Part shown: positions 32,525-44,976 of the stretch, piece after piece
Layout of the letters: each line of letters begins with the position of its first letter
How positions within the stretch are numbered: position 1 is the stretch's first letter
NCBI GenBank assembly: GCA_022113835.1
Contig: JAILWY010000013.1
Span: 16,862,501-16,926,500, forward strand
Length of the DNA: 64,000 bases
Reading direction: 5' to 3'
Source of the DNA: Atopsyche davidsoni
Lineage: Eukaryota > Arthropoda > Insecta > Trichoptera > Hydrobiosidae
The notes under the pieces: generated by a model
The model's input: the letters and a program-made list of their open reading frames with translations, nothing else
What the model was told of the DNA's origin: nothing
Databases searched by the model: none
Program-made: the position numbers and the translations under genes

Positions 32525-33187
32525 GCGCTCCACAGACGATGCGATAAATTACCTTGTTGACCCGACAAGTTGTACCGTGTTTAGCGAATATCGGCAGTTT
32601 TTGTGAGATTTCGCTGATAAATCTAGGCTTCGCCGTTGCCGCCGCAACCGAGCCAAACCGGTTCACTAAATCTAGAATATTACACGGCATTTTATAAATA
32701 TTAAATTATATATAAGTTCGAATATCACCTGCAGACAAAACTGCTGTTCGAGCGCGGCCATCTTTCATTTGGGAATTGCCGCGATGACCGCGCTTGAACA
32801 GACGACCAAGCATCGCTCATAGCCCCTCACCGCAAGGGTTGCAAGCAGAAATAAATATCGATTAGCAAAATTGAAAAAATGTATAAAAATTTATCCACGT
32901 ATCAAATAAATATTTTCGCATTACATGCGTAAGGAAAAAAATTCAAGTACGCTTTGAACCATTATTAAGTTCCATATTGTGTAATATTCTAGATTTAGTG
33001 ACATTTGTAAACATTGGCGGAATACGCGCCTCTGCCGTCTGTCAACCCTCTGATTGTACTCGGTCGCGGGGGCACTGGCGATGCCTCGATTTATCAGCAA
33101 AATCTCATAAAAACTGCCGATATTCGCTACACACGGTACAACTTGTCGGGTCAACTAGGCAATTTATCGCATCGTGTGTGGAGCGTT
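32525..33187. repeat. Inverted duplication, diverged arms
   Basis: The left arm (32525-32685) and right arm (32979-33187) are inverted copies. Shared blocks include CGATGCGATAAATT, TTGACCCGACAAGTTGTACC, GCGAATATCGGCAGTTTTT and CACTAAATCTAGAATATTACAC. The right arm carries about 50 extra bases near its inner end that the left arm lacks. Substitutions are scattered through both arms, so this duplication is older than the perfect palindromes elsewhere. No protein of known type is encoded. Confidence 0.75.
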
Positions 33188-33290
33188 TAAAGCTTTAACC
33201 TGCAAATTCAAATTGATTAAGGCTTTAAACAAATTCTACCAACCTGTATCCAAGGAGGTGAAGCCTTATCCGACAGACTCATTACACACA

Positions 33291-36937
<3,647 letters not shown>

Positions 36938-38065
36938 CATAGGTTCTCAACGGGGGCGGTACCGCCCCCCAGTGGGCGCTAGAGCTTTCCAAGGGGGCGG
37001 TGGCGGGTCCATGGGAAAATGGGGGGCGTTTTAAAGTTTACGGAGGGCGAAAAAAATATTTTATCTAGCCTTCAAAAATGTGTTTTTCGTATTATTATGG
37101 CCTAAATTTCAACTACTGAAATCTCAACCTAGTTTTATAATAACAAGATAGGGATCAAAACAATTTAAATTAAAAAAATGTCACTTTATTTGTTTATGTC
37201 GAAAGTTGATTTTTTTACAGAATATTAAAAAAAAACTATAAATTATATTTATCTATTTTTTATTATTTGATTAACGTCCATTTTCAGGGTAAAATAAAAT
37301 CTTGAAGATGTTGAAAAATTGGATAAAATGACAACTTTCAAAACCAAAGATTGTTAAAGATATTTAAATTTTTAATTTTCAAACTAATCCTAACAGGAGG
37401 GTTTATAATTAATCTTTTAATTCCAATTGAAAAAAAGAGTCATAAATGTTTAGGATTCTTGGAACAGGAACATCGCGAAACTCCAATCCCTAAACTTCAA
37501 TCGGAAAAACACATATTTATCATATTAAAAGTAAATTATAAGAAATGAAAAAAAAATTGTAGTAGAAGAAAGAATGTATATAACTTTCTGCATTTAAATT
37601 TTTTTGATTGGTGCAGTCGATTTTTCACAATAGGTACAAGCAAATGGTCAAAAAACTCGAATATGCGACTTTACCCCTTAAAAGTTTTTGTATGCTTGGT
37701 CAGTGATCAATACTCGTGCGTGGTAAAATAAAGTGGCCATTAAAAAGTTAATGTGTTTGTTAGCGACCAGATCAGAAGTTAAACTCTATTAGAAATAGAT
37801 ATAACTGAACACATTGTATGCGGGCGCGGAACTGTGGGTGGGGCGGGCGTTTTTCGCGACATTTCGCGCGAACATATTTATATGCGACCCGCGCTCTAGT
37901 ACTAGTCGACCAAAGATGACTTAACATGCGACCCGCAAACAATGTGTTAATAAATAATATACAGAAATAAAATTGGTATAATTATAACTATTATGTCAAA
38001 GGGGGCCTTTTGAATTTTTTTTCTTGTCAAGGGGGCGGTGGTCAATAAAAGGTTGAGAGCCTCTG
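36938..38065 (+). mobile_element. Non-autonomous hAT element, 1.1 kb
   Basis: Termini CATAGGTTCTCAAC (left) and, reading inward from the right, CAGAGGCTCTCAACC are inverted repeats of the common hAT type. An exact 8-bp target duplication TTCTAAAC flanks it (36930-36937 and 38066-38073). Subterminal GGGGGCGG blocks occur at both ends. Inside, short open frames (for example 37351-37548) show no clear transposase motif, so this is a deletion derivative mobilised in trans. Confidence 0.88.
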
Positions 38066-38587
38066 TTCTAAACTGTCACATTGTGACGTCATCCGCTCTC
38101 GCGTATTTCGCAAAAATCGATATTTGAAGTGCGGGGCGAGGGGTAACGCGTGACGTCATCTGCGCCTGCGACGAGCCGACTCTCCGCGCGTGCACACCAC
38201 TCGCTGTGTCATCTGCTCGTAAACAATTACAAGGTCAAACGGCGAAATATTAAGAAAGTAAATACTTTCTTTAAATAGGATAATCTATTAACCGTGAGAT
38301 AAACTTAGATTATCTCAATATGTTAAATTTATATATGGGATGAAAAACATCATCAACAGGTGCACAGGAAGTATCGAATCGCATATGGATAACTCATCAG
38401 AAACACCCAAAGCGATGCTCGTTAAGTTTAAAATTGTAACATTAAAATTACACTGACTTAGATGAAAATATACCAGTTGTATTTGGTATATAATCATTTC
38501 TATCTACCGACTGTCCGTGATTTTGGATTGATTGAAATGAAAATCCTTGAGTAGTACCAAAAATATAGATAAATATTTATAATACTT
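38066..38587. other. Non-coding stretch with GC-rich start
   Basis: No gene. GC-rich sequence at about 38090-38220 contains two TGACGTCAT (CRE-type) sites. Confidence 0.5.
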
Positions 38588-39235
38588 CCATTATAAACTA
38601 TGTACTAAAAGGCCAAAAACTGGCTGCGCTAATCTTTTAAACCATCGAACCGATGTGCCCCAAACCGGTTTCATTTGAAAGCCAATAATACTGAAGTGAC
38701 TTTAGGCTATTTAAATTAAACAATTCATAATCAAATTCGGTTTATTGAATGAATTCGCTTTGCACGAAAAGATATCCATGCGATTTGATAAATGAAACTC
38801 AAACTAATGAGGATGGATATCCGAAATACAGACGACGAAAGCCAGAAGATAGAGGATTCACCACCACCATTAAATTAAGAAACGTTGATATACGTATATA
38901 TTTTCCATACAGTCCAATACTGTCAAAAACATACATCAATGTGGAATACTGCAACTCCGTGAAATCCATTCAGTACATATGCAAATATGTTAACAAAGGC
39001 AGTGACATGGCAGTGTTCGAGCTTTCAAATCGAAACGATGAAATCATTCAATTTCAGAAGGGTCAGAACGCTGAAAAATCTTTATGATTACACACCTACC
39101 GAAGAAACTCACTACATTGTTTATCCGCTAGCAATAAGATAAAAAAAATAATAAATAAACAATTTTTTTTTAAACAAATAAAAAAGTATTTTATTTCTTT
39201 ATTTAGCGTGGTAGAACGCGCCGGGTATCCGCTAG
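38588..39235 (+). mobile_element. Helitron remnant B6
   Basis: Plus-strand remnant with the common 3' end (CTAG at 39232-39235). The 5' end is degraded; similarity starts near 38588 and is clear from GGCTGCGCTAATC (38622). It belongs to the subfamily of B1, B3 and B5. Confidence 0.75.
38749..39087 (+). pseudogene. Helitron Rep motif 3 segment, pseudogene
   Basis: One open frame of 112 codons keeps the order KRYPCDLINETQTNEDGYPK, YRRRKPEDRGF, then YCNSVKSIQYICKYVNKGSD. The last segment matches Rep motif 3 of Helitrons, and YICKY preserves the tyrosine pair expected for a Y2 HUH nuclease. The two-histidine motif is missing. The frame stops at 39087; the helicase tail (YTPTEETHYIVYPLAIR) follows in another frame. 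This is the best-preserved example of the shared deletion junction. Confidence 0.75.
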
Positions 39236-39309
39236 TAATATACGAGTATAAACAAAAAAGAAATACAATCTATTTTGTTAAGCTTGTGAATTTAATAAAC
39301 CTTAATCAG

Positions 39310-39312
<3 letters not shown>

Positions 39313-39366
<54 letters not shown>
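39313..39366. repeat. (AT)n microsatellite
   Basis: AT tract between Helitrons B6 and B7; related degenerate TA-rich sequence continues to 39455. Confidence 0.9.
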
Positions 39367-39369
<3 letters not shown>

Positions 39370-39783
39370 TTATTATAAATATATACATTTATATATAAAT
39401 ATGTTTATATGTATATCTATGTATATATTTATTTATAAATATGTATATATGTATATCTATATATATAAAACACAAAAGATGTTTCTATGTCCGTTCTAGG
39501 CTTTGAAACCATCTAACCGATGTGCCCCAAACCGGTTTCATTTGAAAGGCAATAATACGAAGAATCTTTGAGACTATAAATCAATGCATTAAATCGTTCG
39601 GTGTATTAATTAAGTCAATTTTCGACATTTTCCATACAAAAATTTTCAACATCTGTAAAGTCGACACCGTTCCTCGCAAAAAATTTGAAAAAAGAACATT
39701 TTGAAGATCGCGCATAGTACGGGCTTTCAAAACAAAATCAATATTTGTCATTAACAACAGAGAGTTTTATCATTTGTGGTTAT

Positions 39784-39785
<2 letters not shown>

Positions 39786-39814
<29 letters not shown>
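39786..39814. repeat. (AT)n microsatellite inside Helitron B7
   Basis: Short AT tract just before the Helitron start codon at 39821; absent at the equivalent point in B2 and B4. Confidence 0.85.
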
Positions 39815-39820
39815 CAAAAA

Positions 39821-40620
39821 ATGCCACCGAAAAGAGCTGCAATTGGAAAAAATACAGCAGATGCGAAACGAAAAAGAGCCTAAAGAGCAGCCGAAACTGC
39901 CGGAAAACGAAAAGTGCGTACAGAGTCAAATAGGTTGAGAGAGCGGCAATCAAGAGCTGTAGAAACACCAGAACAACATGAAGCATGTCTAGAACAAGTT
40001 CGAATCAGAGCTTCTACAGCAAGAGCTGCTGAAACTCCTCAACAACATGAAAACAGGCTTAAAGTTAATCAGATACGAGTGGCATAATCGATATAAAGAA
40101 TCGATTTTCAGTTGGCGGCATTCAATTATGACAAAGACTGCAACTACAGTAATCATCCGAATGTTGAAATTGGGCCGATGAGCACTATTTGTTTGTACCG
40201 TCACGCAATGAAATTTCAAAGGAATCACCCGTCATGTGTTGTTCGAATGGTAACTTTCTGGCAACACAGCGTTGTCCAAGCATTTTTTGGAAAACATTCG
40301 GAGATAAAATTCCTGGTGAGGATGGATATCTGAAATACAGACGACGAAAGCCAGAAGATGGAGGATTCACCACCACCATTAAAGTAAGAAAGTTGATATT
40401 AATATTGAAGAGTATGTACTCTTCAATATTAATATCAACTTTCCAACTTTCCAACTATCAACTAATGCAAATATGCTGTCTGCTGAATTCTTGGTTTCAG
40501 TATTCAGAAACGATATCCAACTGTCCAACATCTTGCGGTTCATTTAGAAAACGGTCAACGTGTTTATTTTACTGAAAAAAATGCTGAAGAATGAGCAGCA
40601 CAGCTACAATAATTTTAAGA
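39821..40620 (+). pseudogene. Helitron protein N-terminus plus helicase fragments, pseudogene
   Basis: From 39821 the frame reads MPPKRAAIGKNTADAKRKRA, a stop, then repeats of an RAAET..Q(H)E.RL unit, the charged N-terminus typical of this Helitron type. It continues with AFNYDKDCNYSNHPNV, the zinc-finger neighbourhood. Further on are fragments of the GEDGYLKYRRRKPEDGGF segment and of the helicase (a degraded LSAEFLVSV-type stretch, then CGSFRKRSTCLFY near 40530-40575). Stops and frame changes are frequent. A 27-nt hairpin lies within it at 40388-40443. Confidence 0.7.
40388..40443. repeat. 27-nt perfect hairpin inside Helitron B7
   Basis: Arms 40388-40414 and 40417-40443 are exact reverse complements with a 2-nt loop (TG). 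Equivalent Helitron copies carry only one orientation, so the second arm was added in this copy. Confidence 0.85.
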
Positions 40621-40635
40621 AAACATTGCTGTATA

Positions 40636-41946
40636 CAGGGTTAAGCACTCGATGTGTAGCCTATTCAAAAGGCCATAAATTCGGTTTGGAAAATGATTTT
40701 TATTTATTTCAACTACGAATGTGTGAAAATTATCAACAATTCAGAATCAATTCACTTTGTTTCAATATGACCATCTTTTGCCTTGATTATGGCCTTGAGA
40801 CGGTCAAAAAACGAATCGCAAGCTGCCCGAATGTGATTTGCCGGTATTTAGGCCCACTCACGGACTATGGCTTTCTTCAGCGTCTCGAGGCTGGTGTATT
40901 TTTTAACTCTGACATTTTTCTCCAAAATGGCACAGAGAGAATAATCCATTGGATTCGCGTCTGGTGAATTCGAGAGCCATTGTATGGACGAAATGAAGTT
41001 CGGAACGTTGTTTTTCAGCCATTCTTGGCTCACTCGCACTTTGTGAGACGGTGCCGAGTCTTGTTGAAAGGTCCATGGTCTGTGACCGAAATGTTTGTCT
41101 GCCCACGGCATCAAAGCAGCCTCCAGAACACTTTCCCGATAATATGTCGCATTTACTTTGACACCAGGCTCAATGAAAACGATTGGAGAGCGCCCATCCG
41201 CGGTTACAGCGGCCTAAACCATTATTTGTGGCGGGTGCTGCTTTCTGGTGACCAACCGATGGCTCAAATTCTCGTATGAACGTTGGGTTAAGTAAACCCT
41301 ATCATTTTGAGAGTTTACAAATTGCTCAATTGGGAAATTTTTCTCGTCAGAAAACACGATGTTCGGAAATTGACCGCTTTCGGCTAAGCGAAGCAACTCC
41401 TTCGCTCTCTCAAGTCTAACTTGTTGCTGCTTCGGTGTAAGATCATGCGCATTTTGGAACTTGTAAGGCTTGACCTTAAGCTCATTTTTCAATATGCGTC
41501 GGATGCTGCGATTGGATATTTTTAGTTCTTTAGCCATTTGATTGGCACTTCGTCGTGGATTTCGCTCAAGTCGCTTCTTCACTTTTCGAACCATCTCAGG
41601 TGACGTTGCAGTCTTTTGATGACCACCTCCATGGCGTTTTGCGATGCTACCAGTATCATTATAACGAGTTATGGTGCGATAAATAAAATTTTTATTCACT
41701 TCGAGGTGTTTGAGCTCACGAACAATCGCTGCTTGTGATTATCCAGCTAAATATAAAGCAATCACACTATTACGTTTGAATTCCATCGCTTATAACTTTT
41801 TTTTGCGTTCACTTTTGGCAAAATGCTTTTCCACACTTGTAAACGATACTCAGAACTGTCAGTTAGCAAATTTATTAATAGCTGTTGCTAGTGTTACAGC
41901 TGCGACAACGGTCTAAAGTTGGCTACACTTCGAGTGCCCAACCCTG
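40636..41946 (-). mobile_element. mariner (maT-like, DD37D), copy 1 in Helitron B7
   Basis: Element of 1311 bp with ends CAGGGTTAAGCACTCGATG and, inward from the right, CAGGGTTGGGCACTCGAAG, between TA dinucleotides (40634-40635 and 41947-41948). The same family is nearly intact at 53789-55080. Helitron B2 gives the empty site: GCTGTATAATG near 10278. Confidence 0.88.
40790..41787 (-). pseudogene. maT-like mariner transposase pseudogene
   Basis: The minus strand starts MEFKRNSVIALYLAG at 41787 and meets a stop at codon 17 where copy 2 has Lys. The frame reopens with NKNFIYRTITRYNDTGSIAK (DNA-binding region), includes ERNPRRSANQMAKELKIS (second helix-turn-helix) and IVFSDEKNF (first catalytic Asp), and meets TAG after PPQIMV in place of a probable Trp. 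It reopens with PWADKHFGHRPWTFQQDSAP (second Asp) and NSPDANPMDYSL (third Asp). Another stop follows REWA near 40848. Asp2 to Asp3 spacing is 37 residues, the maT pattern. At least three stops make it non-functional, and the extreme C-terminus is approximate. Confidence 0.82.
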
Positions 41947-42222
41947 TAAGAAAGTTCCAAAATAGATTTAACTATCCAATAGAGTTTTTAACTCTTTGAA
42001 ACCATCTGGAGTGCCACCACACATCATAATTTTAAAAGTTGGTTCACCATAAAAAACTATGGCCACGTAGTTAATCGAAGTCACAATCAAAATCAATATA
42101 TTGTTTATCCGCTAGCATTAAGATAATTAAGTCAATATAAAACAAAAATTCCTTTTTTTCGAACACATAAAATAAATGTATTTCTTTTTTTAGCGTAGTA
42201 GAACACGCCGGGTATCCACTAG

Positions 42223-42277
42223 TAAATATATATAAATATATATATATATAAATATATATATAAATATATATATAAAT

Positions 42278-42308
<31 letters not shown>

Positions 42309-42327
42309 CTTATATATATATATATAT
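42223..42327. repeat. (AT)n-rich tract between Helitron B7 and hAT copy 2
   Basis: AT-rich tract with A interruptions (TATATAAATATA). It begins right after the Helitron CTAG and runs to the hAT end. Confidence 0.9.
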
Positions 42328-42612
42328 TAGGGTGTCCCTTATATGACAAAAAAAATTTTTTTTTCAAATTTCGAAATGGGTACCCTCTACTTTTTTTAGT
42401 AATGCTATAAGAGTCTTAAATATAAAATTTCATCTTTCTAGCATAATTGCAACCAGTGCCGACCGAGCTTCAAAGTTTAGTAAAAAACGTGTTTTGTCTT
42501 GATATTTCGGTCTGGTATAAAATCATTATAAATGCAATAAATTAAGTAAATAATAGTAAAAATTCAATAAGATGAACATTAATCTTTAATCAAAAACATA
42601 AAGTAATAACAA

Positions 42613-44669
42613 TCAGTCAGGGTAACTTTTTTTTAGAGTTGTTTTTTTACAGTCCGGATACAATTTTCGATGTTCCTGGACACAGCGCAGCAAGAACTGT
42701 TTTTGTTCTTCTTCAGCCGTGATAAGTCCGTTAAAATCTTGCATCATTTTAACAGCCCTTTCAGCAGTATCATTCACAACTCTCAAATAACTTATTTTTC
42801 TTTTAGCTTCCAGAAAAGCAGCATTATTATTCCAGGAAGATACATCTTCCTTTAGAAAACTGTCGTCGATCTGCAGTCGTGATAAAAATTGTTTGCTCTT
42901 TTCCGATACGAAATTATGCAGTGTTTTGCCTGGAAAAAAAAGGAAAATAAGATAAATAACAAATAAATCTACAACAATTTAAATATATCACAAAAAGTCA
43001 ATTAAACTTACCAAACAACCTTTGGGGCAGTTCTTCCTTTGACGGGTCATAGCGTTTGCTAAAATCTGAGGTTTTGTCCCGGTTGAAGTTGGCAATCATT
43101 TTCTTTTTAGTTTGGTTATCAACTTCATCATCAAACAGTGATAGAATAACTGTCTCTTCACATAAATACCACAAGTGATGGCTAAACTTGCTTATAGAAG
43201 CATTAGAAATTGTTGCGTCAACTTTTTCGTACTCTTTTAACATCTTCAAGAAGCGCAAATCTTGGTTAGGTGCTTTGATCGCCACTGTACATTCGAGCCA
43301 AGGTTTAACATACAACACCACGACAAATAAGCAAACATCTTGTAGAGCCTTTTTGTCCTTCGCAGTTATTCTGCATTGTGACTGAAGTAAACATATTTTT
43401 AAAGAATAGATCGCTCTCGCCATCCAGCGAGCCTGATGCATTGCTCCGGGGGGCCTTAGTTTTAATTTTTCCTCTGTGTCTCCTCCCAAAAATATTACGC
43501 ACAGTTCGACCAATTCGCGGTAGTCATCTCTTACATAACCTTTGTCTAATTCTGCCTTATAAAATATTAACAAAGCTTGAATGTCTGTCTCGGCAACACG
43601 TTGTTTTACGAAATTAAGAGATGGTTCAATGTTACTAGCGTCGATGTTTTTCAATTTTCTCTGAACTTTTTAAGCATTGGAATATCTGGGCTACTAGTAA
43701 TTTGCTTAATTTTGCTTTCAAAGACAGCTTTTAGGACTAATTCATAAACATGATGACGACAGGTGAAAAGCAGAAATTCACTTCCTAAAGTTTGCTCCAA
43801 AATAGCACAAGCTCCATTAATATGGCCAGTATTGGAAGCTGTTGTGTCGCAGCACATTATTTGTACTTTATCGTGAAGGTTCCAGTCAAAAAGAGCTGTT
43901 GAGACAGCCTTACCTTGATGTTTTCCAGAAGAATGTTCTAGTTTCGGCACTGCAAGAAGCTGTTCCTTATCGTCAAACGAAGCAATAACTGGCAAGCGTT
44001 CTTCTTTAGAACTTTGTACATCCAACCTGGGTAATAGTTTTCCATCCCAATGGACTGTGACTACGTCGGGTACATTGTTTTGGAAGTCAGATTTTAATGC
44101 TTCTGCCCTTGATTTTCTAGTTTCAGCAGCTAGTGATTATCTTTGTCTTACAACCCTTTCCTCATCTTCCATTCGTCGTTGTTTAGATCTATCTTCTTTT
44201 TCCGCCAATTTTTTATCAACACCACCTAAGCATCCCGGTCGATCTGGCTCTCTCTGTTTCATTAAAAATAATTTATCTTCCTCTATTTTCATTCTCTCAA
44301 AAGCATCAGCATGTGCAATATCAAACAAATTATCAAGATCAATTTTGAAATTGTTCTCACGGCTCTTAAACGTAACCTGAGTTTTCTTACAATTTTTTGC
44401 ATCTCTCTCCAAACATGATATAAATCAACAATTTTCTTCACGCAGTTAGGAAATGCCCCTGTTGGAATTCTTGCTTTTTCCCAATATATGATGCACTCCC
44501 TAATCACAAGATTTGTACTTTCACTAACAGTCAGTTTAACCTCAAGAATATTGTAAAATAGGACCGAGAGAAATTGTCGATTAGATGGTAATTTTGCACC
44601 ATTTATTTGATATCTAGGCAAACCGATAAGGAAGTTATTTTGTTTAACACTCCGTAATTCCACCGACAT
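42613..44669 (-). pseudogene. hAT-like transposase pseudogene, copy 2
   Basis: Starts MSVELRSVKQNN at 44669 and ends at a stop at 42613-42615. Damage is light: a six-A run at about 44393 (one short of the protein frame), the TAA at 44137-44139 also present in copy 1, and a one-base loss near 43652 (AATTGAAAAAC against AATTGGAAAAAC). Motifs in order are DIAHADAFERMKIEEDKLFL, HWDGKLLP (first Asp), CDTTASNTG (second Asp), CRHHVYELVL (C-x2-H), KARW-type region (HQARWMARAIYSL), LFDDEVDN, then in exon 2 NDTAERAVKMMQDFNG. I place it near hAT from the 8-bp duplication of copy 1 and the D, D/CxxH layout; the exact family is not known to me. Confidence 0.8.
42930..43011 (-). other. Intron in hAT-like transposase
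   Basis: The minus strand has a donor G|GTAAGT (plus 43006-43011) and an acceptor with a long pyrimidine run ending TTTTTTCCAG (plus 42930-42931 is the AG). Length is 82 nt. Splicing joins LFG to KTLHNFVSEKSKQFL without changing frame, whereas unspliced reading stops three codons later. Copy 1 has the downstream exon sequence but has lost the intron in a larger deletion. Confidence 0.8.
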
Positions 44670-44923
44670 GTCAACGCACTAAACAATGAAGCACTACTAA
44701 TCTCAAAAATCACGTATGAAATGACAAATAAAACATGCAGTTACAAGTCACAGCGCAGTACTTACGCAACTTGTATGGACAAGTTAAAATCGCAAGTCGG
44801 CACGGGTTATCGTTTATAAATCGAACTAATATTTTTTTCTAGACAATATAGGGTTATTACTAAACTTTTAAGAAGGTACGCGTAAAAAAATATCGAACTT
44901 GAAATTTAAGGGACACCCTTAAA

Positions 44924-44976
44924 TTTTACATATATAATATGTATATACATTGTATATACATATTATATATGTAAAA
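44924..44976. repeat. 25-nt perfect hairpin adjoining the hAT end
   Basis: Arms 44924-44948 and 44952-44976 are exact reverse complements with a 3-nt spacer, beginning about two bases from the right terminus of hAT copy 2. Confidence 0.85.

Larger units (their letters stand above)
39456..42222 (+). mobile_element. Helitron B7, interrupted by a mariner
   Basis: Plus-strand copy from TC (39456) to CTAG (42219-42222). Without the mariner at 40636-41946 it is about 1.45 kb. It is in the B2/B4 subfamily and is the only copy with a recognisable protein N-terminus. The host bases on either side of the mariner match the uninterrupted stretch near 10275 in B2, apart from small changes on the right. 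Confidence 0.85.
42328..44921 (-). mobile_element. hAT-like DNA transposon, copy 2 (fuller, intron-bearing)
   Basis: About 2594 bp, minus strand, with left end TAGGGTGTCCCTTA and right end matching AAGGGTGTCCCTT on the complement. The outermost bases at the right differ slightly. A target duplication cannot be read because the left flank is an AT microsatellite. It is about 400 bp longer than copy 1, mainly the end of exon 1 plus an intron. Confidence 0.85.
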
